In this document: positions 11,553 through 23,056 of the stretch, one piece after another
Numbering within the stretch: position 1 is the first letter of the stretch
How the letters are laid out: every line of letters begins with the position of its first letter
Assembly (NCBI GenBank): GCA_007570785.1
Contig: ML664662.1
Location: forward strand, 2,419,046-2,483,045
Direction: 5' to 3'
DNA: 64,000 bases
Origin: Antilocapra americana
Taxonomy: Eukaryota; Chordata; Mammalia; Artiodactyla; Antilocapridae
Position numbers and translations under genes: made by a program
Notes under the pieces: generated by a model
Seen by the model: only the letters and a program-made list of their open reading frames with translations
The model's database searches: none
What the model was told of the DNA's origin: nothing

Positions 11553-12055
11553 CAGAAGGATAGGAACGACTCAAATTGTGTGTGTTGTAATTTGGGGCAC
11601 TTTTAGAAAGAACTGACAAATTTTAGAAAATTCCCCAAGAAAGGGTCTCTTTTTACTGAGATTATCTGTCTCCCATGGGCAGTTCTCATTAGGTCTACAA
11701 TTGCAGCCAGCCCGACAGCCTCAAATGGCAGACAGGGTTACAGGTCTGGTAGGTTTCTTCCAACATCCATTTACACCACAAACTCTGCCTAGCCAAACTA
11801 GGTCAATCAATGCCACAGAGAGGTTATTGCAAAGTAGAAATTCGCTGGGACCAAGTAACATATCTGATCAATAAAGTATTTTATAGAAAGGAGTGAAGTA
11901 TTAGGAGTAATGACAGTGTCAGGGATCAAGACTCCAAAACAGGGGTTTTAGGTTTGCTTGGTTTTTGTAATATCCCTGACCCTTTATTTAAAAAGTTACT
12001 GTTCTGAGAAGCCAATGCAGTAGAAAAAAAACATAACTCAGAGGGTAGGGCAGGC
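11553..12055. other. No feature recognised
   Basis: No gene or named repeat in this half kilobase. Confidence 0.45.
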
Positions 12056-12235
12056 CTGGTGCCATATCCCTGTGGCACCCATAATTTACTGTTGCCCTGG
12101 GGAAGTTAGGTGATGTCTCCAAACCTCACTCTTCACATCTGTACAGTGGGTGAATATTCCTTTCCTTATAAGGTTCCTGTGGGAGTTAAACTGAGAAATG
12201 AAGGTGCCTGGTATATCTCTAGCATTGATTTCAGT
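12056..12235 (+). mobile_element. MIR fragment, sense
   Basis: Sense MIR middle and 3' portion: 'cctcactcttcacatctgtac', 'agtgggtgaatattcc', 'ttcctgtgggagttaaac' and 'gtgcctggtatat'. Divergence is typical of this ancient family. Confidence 0.55.
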
Positions 12236-12529
12236 ATAGCTTGGTTCTAATTACCTTATTATCATAGCAGTCATGTCCCAAATTAGCATAATGATACTCA
12301 GAATATACAAAAAATACTTCTTCAATTATTCCTGGGTTTATACACTGTTGAAGAACTGTTCACACTGGTCAGATTCAATTACCACAAGTATCTCTGGAAG
12401 AAAATCTCTACAGAGAAAAGAGCTCTAAGCCTTAGCTGATAGTCTCTTTATTTCAGTCTAAAGTTATCAAATTATAGAGCCATGGGCTGGGGCAGGAGAG
12501 AGTGGAGGAAGAATTTCACCCAACCTCTA

Positions 12530-12655
12530 GTTTTACAGTGAGGGAAGGGAGGTATAGAACTGTTAAAGGGCTTGCTCTGTCACATGGTTAGTTAGTGACC
12601 ACGTGAGAACCAGGGTCTAGATCTCTGTACTCTCCAAATGCAGTCTCTCTGATAT
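12530..12655 (-). mobile_element. MIR fragment, antisense
   Basis: Antisense MIR: 'ttttacagtgaggga', 'gggcttgctctgtcacatgg', 'agaaccagggtctaga', ending near 'tgcagtctctct'. It lies about 140 bp before the BovB palindrome. Confidence 0.55.
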
Positions 12656-12794
12656 ATCATGAATTGCATAGCAATACAATTAAATACAACTGAAAAAAGT
12701 GCTAAAAAGGAAAAATCTTAAATCTCTTGGAATTCAATGTGATGAGATGTTATCTTTATCTGAAATATTCTTGGAAGAGAATGAACAGAAAACG

Positions 12795-12860
12795 CCTTTA
12801 TTGTGCTCATCTTTGCATTATGAATGGCCATTCATAATGCAAAGATGAGCACAATAAAGG
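12795..12860. repeat. Perfect 66-bp palindrome at BovB 5' junction
   Basis: Two 33-bp arms, 12795-12827 and 12828-12860, are exact reverse complements with no spacer; complementarity stops at the next base on each side. The right arm is ordinary BovB sequence continuing into the element, so the left arm is an inverted copy of the first 33 bases of the truncated LINE. Such structures can arise when the nascent cDNA end folds back or switches template during target-primed reverse transcription. A chimeric-read or assembly artefact is the alternative. Confidence 0.95.
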
Positions 12861-14494
12861 ACAGAAATGGTATTTACCTAACAGAAGCAGAAGATATTAA
12901 GAAAAGGTGGCAAGAATACACAGAAGAGCTATACAAAAAAGATCTTCATGACCCAGATAACCACAATGGTGTGATCACTCACCTAGAGCCAGACATCCTG
13001 GAATGGGACGTCAAGTGGGCCTTAGGAAGCGTCACTATGAACAAAGCTAGTGGAGGTGATGGAATTCCAGTTGAGCGATTTCAAATCCTAAAAGATGATG
13101 CTGTGAAAGTGCTGCACTCAATATGGCAGCAAATCTGGAAAACTCAGCCATGGCCACAGGACTGGAAAAGGTCAGTTTTCATTCCAATCCCAAAAAAAGA
13201 CAATGCCAAAGACTGTTCAAACTACCGCACAATTGCACTCATCTCACACACTAGCAAAATAATGCTCAAAATTCTCCAAGCCAGGTGTCAACAGTATGTG
13301 AACCATGAACTTCCAGAAGTTCAAGCTGGATTTACAAAAGTCAGAGGAGCCAGAGGTCAAATTGCCAACACTGGATCATTGAAAAAGCAAGAGAGTTCCT
13401 GACAAACATCTACTTTTGCTTTATTGACTACGCCAAAGCCTTTGACTGTGTGGATCACCACAAACTGTGGAAAATTCTGAAAGAGAATGGGAATACCAAA
13501 CCACCTGATCTGCTTCCTGAGAAATCTGTATGCAGATCAAGAAGCAACAGTTAGAACTGGACATGGAACAAGACTGGTTCCAAATCAGGAAAGGAGTACA
13601 TCAAGGCTGTATATTGTCACTCTGCTTATTTAACTTATATGCAGAGTACATCATGTGAAATGCCAGGCTAGATGAAGCACAAGCTGTAATCAAAATCACT
13701 GGGAGAAATATCAACAACCTGAGATACGCAGATGACACCACCCTTATGGCAGAAAGCGAAGAAAAACTAAAGAGCCTCTTGATGAAAGTGAAAGAGGAGA
13801 GTGTAAATGTTGGCTTAAAACTCAACATTCAGAAAACTAAGACTATGGCATCTGGTCCCATCACTTCATGGCAAATAGATGGGGAAACAATGGAAACAGT
13901 GACAGGCTTTACTTGGGGGGGCACCAAAATCACTGCAGATGGTGACTGCAGCCATGAAATTAAATGATGCTTGCTCCTTAAAGAAAAGCTATGACCAACC
14001 TAGACAGCATATTAAAAAACAGAGACATTATCAACAAATGTCCATCTAGTCAAAGCTATGGTTTTTCTAGTAGTCATGTGTGGATGCAAGAGTTGGACTG
14101 TAAAGAAAGCTGAGCGCCAAAGAATTGATGCTTTTGAACTGTGGTGTTGGAGAAGACTCTTGAGAGTCCCTTGGACTGCAAGGAGATACAACAAGTCCAT
14201 CCTAAAGGAGATCAGTCCTGGGTGTGCATTGGAAGGACTGATGTTGAAGCTGAAACTCCAATACTTTGTCCACCTCATGTGAACAGTTAACTCATTAGAA
14301 AGACCCTAATGCTGGGAAGGATTGGGGGCAGGAGGAGAAGGGGGTGACAGAGGATGAGATGGCTGGGTGGCATCACCGACTCGATGGACATGGGTTTGGG
14401 TGGACTTCAGGAGTTGGTGATGGACAGGGAAGCCTGGCATGCTGCAGTTCATGGGGTCGCAGAGTCAGACACAACTGAGCGACTGAACTGAACT
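12828..14494 (+). mobile_element. BovB (RTE) LINE, 5'-truncated, decayed reverse transcriptase
   Basis: About 1.67 kb of the 3' half of a BovB retrotransposon; full-length elements are about 3.2 kb. The first open segment (12824-13402) carries the start of the reverse transcriptase. A small deletion near 13365 shifts the frame, and stops follow at about 13400 and 13657. The catalytic YADD codons survive at 13725-13736 (within LRYADDTTLM) but in a different frame from the first segment. The C-terminal part continues to about 14280, and the copy ends in the short 'gactgaactgaact' tail typical of BovB. It is inactive. No target-site duplication is evident; the 5' end is the palindrome at 12795-12860. 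Confidence 0.95.
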
Positions 14495-14499
14495 AGTCC

Positions 14500-14830
14500 T
14501 ACCATTCCCAATCCAAGCCCTAAGCAATCATTAATCTCCTTTTTCTCTAGATTTGCCTGTTCCTGTCAATTCATATAATATGTGAATGGAATCATATAGT
14601 ATGTGGTCTTTGGTGTCTGGCTTCTTTTATTTAGCATAATGTCTTCAAAGTTCACCCATGTGATAGCATGCGTCAGTCCTCCATTCATTTTTATGGGTGA
14701 GTAATATTCTATTGTACAGATAGATTACATTTGTTTACTCATTCATCATTTGGTGGATATTTGGGTTGTTTCCACTTCTGGGCCCTTATGAATAATGGTG
14801 CTATGGACATTTTATACAAGGCCTTTTTTT
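14500..14830 (-). mobile_element. Old L1 (L1M class) fragment, antisense
   Basis: Antisense old-L1 pattern: 'tctagatttgcctgttcctg', 'ggaatcatatagtatgtggt', 'tctggcttcttttatttagc', 'atttgggttgtttccacttc', 'aataatggtgctatggac'. It begins directly after the BovB tail, so the BovB probably inserted at or next to this older copy. Confidence 0.75.
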
Positions 14831-15164
14831 GGTGGATTCATTAATAATTTTTGAGGGCTGTTTCATGCCAAAACTTCTGGGGCTTAGAGATACAAAAATG
14901 AAGACAACCACTGCCTTCAAGGAAGTCACAATCCTATAGGGAAAGAAAAATTTGTTTTTCAAAAGCTGTGATAATCTGCTGTGGTAAATGTCAAACAGTG
15001 GGCTGTACAAAGAGAGGCAAAGAAGTTATGACACTTGAGAGAGGTGTTGAAAGCCAGTTAGCTCTTAGGTACAAAAGGGGAGAGGGTGTGATAGGCTTTG
15101 GAAACCACATGTGCAAAGGCACAGAGGTAACAGAGAGAAAGACCACTCAGATCACTGCAAATAA

Positions 15165-15402
15165 TAATAATGCTACCTAAGTTTTCTTGGTATTTGCAGT
15201 GTGTCAGGTACTACTCTAAGCACATTATCTGTATTATCACATGTACTTTCCACGGTGGCCTTATGATACTATTATTCCCCTCATTTTATAGATGGTTAAA
15301 CTGAAGCACACAGAAGTAAGTAACTTGTTTGAGACTACCCAATAGAGACATCCTGGATTCAAACCAAGAGTCTGCACCTCAAACCTATGCTCTAAGCCAC
15401 CA
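15165..15402 (-). mobile_element. MIR, nearly full length, antisense
   Basis: Antisense MIR with most blocks present: the AAT-rich end at 15165, 'gtgtcaggtactactctaag', 'cctcattttatagatgg', 'ttaaactgaagcacacag', 'aagtaacttg' and 'ggattcaaaccaagagtctg'. About 235 bp remain, one of the more complete MIRs here. Confidence 0.7.
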
Positions 15403-16704
15403 TGGGGACTGCTTTATTTAATCCCAGATCATCCTGGCTGGTTGGATTATGGAGTGTGGAAGGAGCCATGCCTAGTGATGACACTGGAAGGGTATGCTAT
15501 GCTGCACCACATGAAGAAATTCTGGATGCAAAAGCAACAGGGAGCCAACCGAAAGTTCACAGACAATGCAATGACACAGGTGAGATTTTCATTTTAGGAA
15601 GTCTAGTGGTGACAGTCTTTTCCTGAAAATACCACTCAAAACCAACACTGCCCCATTACATATGTGAAATTGCAAAGGGAGCATGGGTTGTGCTCTCCCA
15701 GATGCAATCTTTACAGGAGGATACCATGGTTGAGATTTGATGAGGATAGTTCTCCTTTTTCACTCCCCGTCTCTGCTATCATAGAATTTAACCTGATACC
15801 CAGTGAAACAGGGCTGGGAGTTGACATAGATCTCACAGTGCAGAAGTAAGAATTCTAAGTATACATGGCCCTCATATATATTTTCACAAACAGGCAGAGA
15901 GGCAGGCTGCTGATAAACAAAGGGCGTATGTGCCAGAGGACTATCTGATTGGGTTTCTTCTACGTATTGGTTAATAAAGTGGCTGGTCCTCAATTCATCT
16001 CTAGTTTGCAGAAGTCTCGGCCCTGCTTTCCTGTCCTCACCCTTGAATTCTAACGGTAGCCTCCAATCCCCTAACAGAGCTTGCCTCAACTACAGAACAA
16101 GCCACAGGAGTTCCATGGGCATCCCTAGATGAGTGCTAATAGAAAACAAGACGTGACTGTAACACCGACACAAGGCACACAGAAAATGTGCCATCTGTCA
16201 TTATTCCTCTGCTTTAAAAACAAAGTTGTTTTATGAAATGTAGAGGATGATCCTTGAGCCAGTAAGAGTTCAGATTTAACTCACAAATCCTCACAATCCC
16301 TTTATGAAGCTGCTGTGATCATTTCCATTGCACAGGTGGAGAAGCAGAGAGAATAGGGGACTAGCAGATTGACCTGCTATATTCCAAAGTATGCTGGTAA
16401 AACATATGGCTCTGGACAAATCATTTCACTTCATCCTCTCCCTAGATCATTCTTCATTTTTCTGTTAACATCATCAAGTGTTCTCTGGAGTCTTGGATGG
16501 TGCTGGCCTCAGCAACTGCAACCTTTGGTATGCACATTTTTAGAGTCTTGGCTTTTTAGCTGGGATCATAGAGGGGTGTTACAAATCTGTTGAATGAATG
16601 GATACATAAGTGTTGGAAAGTCTCTTGAGGTTAATTACTAAAGCATCATTCATCTCTCTCTCTCTCATACACACAGACACACACAAGTATTTATGTATAT
16701 CTAT
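15403..16704. other. Mostly unannotated; weak MIR near 16240-16350; CT/CA tract
   Basis: No gene recognised. About 16240-16350 faintly resembles antisense MIR ('cctcacaatccctttatgaag', 'cattgcacaggtggagaagc'). A (CT)n then (CA)-rich stretch lies at 16650-16690. The largest open frame, 15760-16089 on the minus strand, has no recognisable domain. Confidence 0.4.
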
Positions 16705-16917
16705 GGGCTTCCCTGGTGGCTCAGATGGCAAAGAATCGGCCTGCAATGCAGGAGACCCGGATTTGATCCCTGAGTTGGAATGATCCCCTGGAGAAAGGAA
16801 TGGCGATCCACTGTAGTATTCTTGCCTGGAGAATTCCATGGACCAAGGATCCTGGTGGGTTACTGTCCATGGGGTCGCCAAGAGTCGGACATGACTGACC
16901 GACTAACACACACACAT
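16705..16917 (+). mobile_element. Bov-tA SINE
   Basis: Complete Bov-tA: head 'gggcttccctggtggctcag', a B-box-like 'gatttgatccctg', and the Bov-A body through 'catgactgaccgactaac', ending in a short CA tail. Weakly similar 'atgtata' motifs flank it (about 16693 and 16916), a possible degenerate target-site duplication. Confidence 0.92.
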
Positions 16918-17039
16918 GTATACCCATATGTATTAACAAATATATACAATATAATTGTATAAATATATGTATGTGTGTGTATTAATTTCCAATGTTTTCT
17001 GTATGCTCTAATTTATCTATTTTAGAAGATAACTAAAAA

Positions 17040-17275
17040 TACTATAATAGCTAACTTTGTTGGTGTGCTTACTATGTACGAAGAACTGTTCTCAGCTCTT
17101 TAGAGGTTTTAGCTCATTTAATTTCCACAACAGCTTTTTTTGTGGGATAAGCTATCATTTTTTTATATAACAGATAAAGAAATTGAGACACAGAGAATGT
17201 GACTACTTTGCCCAAGTTTTCACAACTACTAAGTGGAAGAGTGAAGATCTATCTGAACACAAGTAGGCTAGCTCT
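17040..17275 (-). mobile_element. MIR, antisense
   Basis: Antisense MIR over about 235 bp: 'gtgcttactatgtacgaaga', 'tagctcatttaatttcca', 'acagataaagaaattgagac', 'ttgcccaagttttcacaact', 'ctaagtggaagagtga'. Ends near the 'ctaatcctgaa' block. Confidence 0.7.
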
Positions 17276-18184
17276 AATCCTGAATTCTTAAAAGATAAAG
17301 ACAACTTCTAAAATTGCTGAATGAGAAAATTATATGCATTATATTCACCTCCATCATAATTTGTCTCCCTTGGAGAGAAACTGGCCATTTACCCTGTAGC
17401 CCTGAGTAACCTGATTGTTTTAAGTCTAACCCAAATAAAATTGGGCTGCCTTGAGGCCAGCCTCTGTCTCAGCACAACCAAAAGAAACAAAAATCTAATT
17501 ACCAAAAGCCTTTAAAAGCACTGAAGATCTCCTGAGATGATACTGGGGAGTGGGAATTTTATCATGAAGCATATAGGAAGACTAATTAAAATCTGATTCA
17601 CACCCGTTCTTTCCAAAACCTGTCTTTTTATGTTTTCTCTCTCCCTTGTCCTTCCAGCCCCTGTCCTGCTGCTGGTTTGTCTGACTCTCTTTCTGCTCCT
17701 TCTTCTCCCCATCTCATCTGTGCTCACAAATAGTGCTACCATTCTTCTTTCCAACCCCTCTCCTTACCCTGAGTAGCCGGCAAAGACCTCAAAAGCCAAG
17801 CAAGCAATAGAGGACACCACCTCTGCCCTCACACTGCCAGGAGACATGCTAAAACAAGCATGTTGACACTGAGTCCAAACCATAAGTCACCAAGTGCATG
17901 GACCAATCTGTTTCCCGTATGAAAAGGTCCTTATGAGCAAAATAAAGGACCCAGTTCTTATCCTCCAGAAACCTGTACTGCAGCTGCTGATCTGATACCT
18001 GATTTGAGGCTTGCTCCACGTCGACACTCAGGATCACTCAAGGACCCCACCACTTCTCTGAAAGCAGACACTCCAGCTTCAGAGTTCAGGAAATGTTTCT
18101 TCCTTGATACCATTCCACTCTGTTCCATTTTCACTATTGCTTCTGTCTTTGGCATCCGAGTTTCAGAAGACACAGTTCACTTGA
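17276..18184. other. No feature recognised
   Basis: No named repeat or convincing exon. Short frames at 17512-18198 on both strands carry no recognisable domain. Confidence 0.45.
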
Positions 18185-18715
18185 AGACATCATACTAAGT
18201 GACACAAGGAAAACACAAAAGGACAAATATTTTATGATTGTACTTATATAAGGGACCTGGAATAGTCAAATTCATTGAGGCAGGAAGTAGAATGATGGTT
18301 TTCAGTGGCTGGGAAGGGGGAAAATGGGGAGTTAGTATATAATGTTATGTTGAAGATTCCCTGGTGGCTCAGATGGTAAAGAATCTGCCTGAAATGCAGG
18401 AGACTTAGGTTCAATTCTTGGGTTGGGAAGATCCCCTAGAAGAGGGCATGGCAACCCACTCCAGTATTCTTGCCTGGAGAATCCCATGGACAGACGAGCC
18501 TGGCGGGCTATAGTCCATGGGGTCGCAAAGAGTCAGACATGACTGAGTGGCTGACACTTTCACAATGACTAACAAATTCTGGAAATGATGATGGTGACGG
18601 TTGCACAGAGATGCAAATGTACTTAGGGCCACTGAACTGTACACTTTAAAACAGTTAAAATGCTAAATTTTATATTATGTATCTTTTACTACAATAAAAA
18701 GTCTCAGTTCTCAAT
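18185..18715 (+). mobile_element. Old L1 3' end split by a Bov-tA SINE
   Basis: Sense 3' region of an old L1. The part at 18185-18354 carries 'aatattttatgattgtactt' and 'ggttttcagtggctgggaag'. The continuation at 18562-18715 carries 'actgaactgtacactttaaa', 'ttatgtatcttttactac' and the AATAAA terminus. The Bov-tA at 18355-18561 interrupts it, so the L1 is older. Confidence 0.7.
18355..18561 (+). mobile_element. Bov-tA SINE inside an old L1
   Basis: Complete Bov-tA, from 'gattccctggtggctcag' through 'tcagacatgactgagtggc'. Only moderately diverged and inserted into the L1 3' region. I could not make out a clear target-site duplication. Confidence 0.92.
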
Positions 18716-18754
18716 GATAAAAAAAAGCATGTTGAAAACACTTACAATTCTTTT

Positions 18755-18925
18755 AGTCCACAACATGGGCACTATAATTATTCCCATTTTCCCAGATATA
18801 TAAACTGAGGCTTAGAGAGCTTAACTTCCTTATAATCACATAGCTGGGAAAGGCAGAGGCAGGATTTGATGTTTGACCTGTCTGAACCTGTAGCCCATGC
18901 TCTTAATCTCTTTGCTATACTGCAG
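18755..18925 (-). mobile_element. MIR, antisense
   Basis: Antisense MIR: 'attattcccattttcccag', 'taaactgaggcttagagagc', 'ataatcacatagctggg' and 'gcccatgctcttaatctctt', ending at 'tgctatactgc'. Confidence 0.7.
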
Positions 18926-20159
18926 GTAGTTCATGCACACACAATGAGCAAGAACCTGCTGATTTAGGGAAACTTTTTCTGATTTCATAAGCAACTACTG
19001 GAGAAGAAAGCTATGACTGGTTTCTGATGAGTTTTACTTGCATTGTTGAAGACTTCAGATTGTGTTTTGGGTTTTAGGAAATCACTAAAGATTTTAATCA
19101 GGGGAGATTTTAACCAGGGAAGTTTGAAACATGAGCTGTTTTATTTTTTAGAGCAATGACTCTGCCAACATTGTGGAGAGTGAACTGGTATCCCAAAGCC
19201 TACTAAACCTTTGTTTTCCTTGCTTGGTCAATAAACTTATTGTCTTCAGCTGAAAAAATCTTCATAGAAAACTGTGGTTTGTGTTTATTAGCTCCCAGCA
19301 GTCCACTCCTGAGCATATAGTGTGTTCTTCTCACCATTCAGGCCTGTTTTAATACAAGGCTCGGGGATGGGGTGGAACTGTCTGAGGGGCTGAAATGCAT
19401 CCTGGGAAATAATCTCTTTAAGGGAAAAAAGAAGAGATGTGCCTTGTTTATTCAAGGGCAATAGGATAAAGCTGTAAGGGAAAGGTAACGATTCTAAAAG
19501 AGATCAGTTTATCAATAAGATCGCCTTCTGTCTCAGGCTTCACAGAGTCATACTCAAGTCCTAAGGTGAGAGGGTTACAGTAAAGAACAAATAAAGTATT
19601 TTCAAAAAGGATGCAGTTCACTAGCATAAATATTCATGAGGCAGCAAGAACTTGTCCTTTGGCAGCATCAGTGTCCATACTCTCCACGGGATGAGAAACA
19701 GTGCCCTGGGTCCTGGCATCAGCAGTAATGACCACACCTCAGTGGGCAAGGCCAGGGGCATTGGTAGACACCAGCAGCAATTGCTGTTTTTGACAATGAT
19801 GATAAAGCATATCACTAGAGCTAGATGAAGTAGGGAAATGGCAGTTCTTGGGGCATAGCCAAGAAGACTGGTTCCCAGACTGCCTCTGAAACACTCCCTG
19901 GAGAATACCATGACCATTTAGAACTCATTTGAGCTAATCTGGAATTCCATTAGATGATTAGGGGCAGAGCAAAAGAAAGGCAGTGTTGTGATAGATATTC
20001 CCACAGTGATTTTTACTCTCATCCTGGGACTCTGTGGCCGAAGGAAGTCCAAAGGTCCACTGCAGTGGTATGGGTTTAGAGATTATAAGGGTTAATTCAA
20101 AGGAGGAAGAGTGGGAGCTAAGGGGAGGTAACATATACAAGAAATGGTTAAAAGGAAAA
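18926..20159. other. No feature recognised
   Basis: About 1.2 kb without a named repeat. Several sub-100-codon frames exist (for example 19621-19917, minus strand), none with a recognisable domain. Confidence 0.45.
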
Positions 20160-20690
20160 TTGCCAGAGTGTGGTAACTGGCTATAGTGAGTAAGGGGAAA
20201 GATGAGCCTTAGGTGACATCCTGGTCAATGATGGAGCCATTCACCAAAATGGAGAAGTGAGGAAGAGGAGCTTGAATGGGAAAATAATGAATTCTGCTCT
20301 AGGACATGTAGGGTTTAAAGGGTGTGGAGCTGACTGAAGTGTAGGTACAGTTTATGACAGAAGAGATCCATTTAGAAGTTATCTACATCTAGATTGTAAA
20401 GGAAACCTTGAGATGAAACAAGTCATGGAAAGTATGCTGAGTGAAGAGAGAAGAGAAACAAGAATAAGTCCTGGAGTGGTGTTAATAGTTTGATATCTAT
20501 TAACCAACTGCATACAGACCCTGAAAGACTTTTATATGTTGAAATATCAGGTGAGTATGGGTTGTTTGGAGAGGTCCAAAAATCAAGAGGAGGAAGTAAA
20601 ATAGTATAACCATGATTCAGTTTTTTAAAGGAGAATGGGGTAATGTAATAGAGGTTCAACTGACATGTTAACACAATCCCTGTGGGAGGA
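20160..20690 (-). mobile_element. Possible antisense L2-like remnant
   Basis: Purine-rich, GAG-heavy composition with a faint resemblance to the antisense L2 3' region seen more clearly at 28010-28725. Assignment is by general pattern only; no diagnostic terminus is present. Confidence 0.25.
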
Positions 20691-22092
20691 CTGCTCATGT
20701 CAGGATGTTCTCATAGATTATATTGAATGAAAGAAATACTTGGATATTTCAAAGCCTGGTGGGCTGGGTATTTTCAGCACCATCGGTCTCTTCCAAGTGA
20801 CTCAGCACTTGAGAAATGCAGAGTCACTGGGGAAGAGGCTGATTCCAGTTAATCTTTTCTTAGGACAAGGCTCAGCTGCCAGAATAGGGAAAGTTCCTTT
20901 TCGTTTAGCCAAACAAGAATGATATCATGGTTGTACTAAAAGCACAGCTGGGGATGAATCCTTATCACCTAGTATAATTTCAACCTTCCCTGTAGCATCA
21001 TCAGTCAAGTTAATTATAAAGTTGTTCTCCAGTCAGCCTTCTTTCTCCTTTTAAAGAAACCTTATAATGGGTTTTCCTCCTGGCCTGAAATTTCTACCAT
21101 AAGTGTCATTGAGTCATAAAACTTTAGGGCAGTCATAGACCGTAAGGTCCAACTAGTCTAGTCTCTTTATTTAGATGAGGTTAGTTAAGCATAGAGAGCT
21201 TGAATCAAATTCCCAGTCAAATGCCTTCCAGGATGAGGTAGATAACATCAGTGATGACAGCGGGTGTTGAATCTGCTTTTTAAACACTGAATTTCCACCA
21301 ATATGAAATATGCCCCCTTCTGTTTGTCTTGAAATCACATGACCTTCATGGTCTAGCTCCCCTCCCCTTCAACACTTTGAACAGCAATATGGAAACAAAA
21401 TAATATTTATAACTACAGGGAAGAGCAGCACCCAGTATAAAGAGTATATGACTTCAGGGTGGGGGTCAGTAGGGAACTAATTAGACAACTAGTTGGACAA
21501 GTTCCATGCAGAAGGGTCAGCTTCTCCATAGCTTCAGTCAACATCTGTCTTGAAGGACTGTGAAGCTATTGTTGCCAGACATTCTAAATGTGTTTACTTT
21601 TTTTTCTTTCGCCTACAGGCTGCTCCATGCTCTTTCCACAGACCTTAACTCATCTCCTGAAAATAGGCTGTTGACCAGGACGAAGGCATAAATAACTTTC
21701 CTAGAGTCTCTGTGTTATTCTTGAAGCACCTGTTGGTTTTCCTGTCTTTCAGATGGATGTAGAATGTTCCAGATTTCTTCAGCCTAGGTCATTGGGTACA
21801 CAATACTCATGTTTCAGTTCTGTCTGCCTCTCCCTGCTTCTCTTCTTACAGACTTTTTTTCCTGCTACAATTCCAGACACTAAAGCAAACAGACTTTCTT
21901 CATAGTACATAATGGATTAGGTAACCAGAGCAGTGTGCTAGGGCAATTTTTCCAGAAGTCCATGGTTTAAAAATGCAGACAGGAACCAGAAACACTTCAA
22001 CATACATTATCTCTAAGACTGCCTACTTGAAATTAGGTTACTAATGTTAATAGATTGTTGGTAAACCACAAATTAAACCCCTAATATGTGAG
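20691..22092. other. No feature recognised; faint MIR near 21120-21240
   Basis: No gene recognised. The segment at about 21120-21240 faintly recalls antisense MIR ('tttatttagatgaggttag', 'catagagagcttgaat'). Confidence 0.4.
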
Positions 22093-22533
22093 TGTATTAG
22101 TTGTCTATTGCCACACAAGAAATTACCCCAAATGTTAGAAACTTAAAACAAAGCATGCACATTCATTATTTCCCAGTTTCTGTGGGTTAGGAATCTGGGT
22201 AAAGCATAGTTGAGTCCTCTATCTCAGTCTCTCACAAGATTGCAACCAAGATATTGACTGAGCCTTTAGTCTCATCTCAAGGTTCAACTGGAGAAGGATC
22301 CATGACCAAACTCATTGGTGGAGTTCTTGGGAGGCTCCAGTTCCTTGAGGCTGTCAGACTGAGGGCCTCAGTTCCTCACTAGCTGTTGGGTGGAACCCAT
22401 CCTCAATTCCTTGCCACATGGGCCTCTCCAATATGGCACTTTGCTTCATCAAAGCCAGGGAAAGAGTCTTCTAGCACGAGGGAAGGCACAATCTTTGTAG
22501 TCTAATCATGAAAGTGACCTTTATCTTTGACCT

Positions 22534-22546
22534 ATTAATTAGAAAC
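22534..22546. repeat. Target-site duplication, left copy
   Basis: Direct repeat attaattagaaac, identical to 23041-23053. The two copies bound a segment that begins at one SINE's 5' head and ends at a second SINE's 3' end. Confidence 0.85.
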
Positions 22547-22739
22547 TTCCCTGTAGCTCAGATGGTAAAGAATCTGCCGGTGATGCAGGAAACCAGGGTT
22601 CAATCCCTGGGTTGGGAAGTCCCCTGGAGAAGGGAATGTCAATTCACTCCAGTATTCTCATCTGGAGAATTCCATGGACAGAGAAGCCTGGTGGGCTACA
22701 GTCCATGGGGTCACAAAGAATTGGACACGACTGAGCAAC

Positions 22740-22741
<2 letters not shown>
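22547..22741 (+). mobile_element. Bov-tA SINE (first member of composite insertion)
   Basis: Bov-tA beginning at 'ttccctgtagctcag', lacking the first few head bases, with B-box-like 'gggttcaatccctgg', and ending 'cacgactgagcaact'. It starts directly after the left target-site duplication. Its 3' end runs into a CA microsatellite rather than a second copy of the duplication. Confidence 0.92.

Positions 22742-22770
<29 letters not shown>
22742..22770. repeat. (AC)n microsatellite grown from a SINE tail
   Basis: An uninterrupted run of about 14 AC units immediately at the 3' end of the Bov-tA. Bov SINE tails commonly seed such arrays, and the purity suggests active length variation. Confidence 0.95.
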
Positions 22771-22773
<3 letters not shown>

Positions 22774-22827
22774 CTGATTGGTCTAGTGGTTTTCCCTATT
22801 TTCTTCAATTTAAGTCTGAATTTGCAG

Positions 22828-23040
22828 GACTTCCCTGGTAGCTCAGACAGTAAAGTATCTGCCTACAGTGTGGGAGACCCAGGTTCAATTCCTGGGTCGG
22901 GAAGAGCCTCTGGAAAAGGAAATGGCAACCCACTCCAGTACTCTTGCCTGGAAAATCCCATGGATGGAGGAGCGTGGTAGGCTACAGTCCATGGGGTCAC
23001 AAAGAGTTGGACACGACTGAGCGACTTCACTTTCACTTTC
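22828..23040 (+). mobile_element. Bov-tA SINE (second member of composite insertion)
   Basis: Second Bov-tA in the same orientation, from 'gacttccctggtagctcag' with B-box-like 'aggttcaattcctgggt' to 'cgactgagcgacttcacttt', ending in a CTTTCA-type tail. Its end abuts the right target-site duplication at 23041. It is separated from the first SINE by the AC run and about 57 bp of other sequence. Confidence 0.92.
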
Positions 23041-23053
23041 ATTAATTAGAAAC
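23041..23053. repeat. Target-site duplication, right copy
   Basis: attaattagaaac, identical to 22534-22546. The following bases (aagtcact) continue the host repeat, confirming the pre-insertion site. Confidence 0.85.
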
Positions 23054-23056
23054 AAG

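Noticed and set aside
12824..13402. 192-codon frame as an intact host gene
   Set aside because: It is the N-terminal part of a BovB reverse transcriptase; frameshift and stops follow, and the start lies inside the palindrome.
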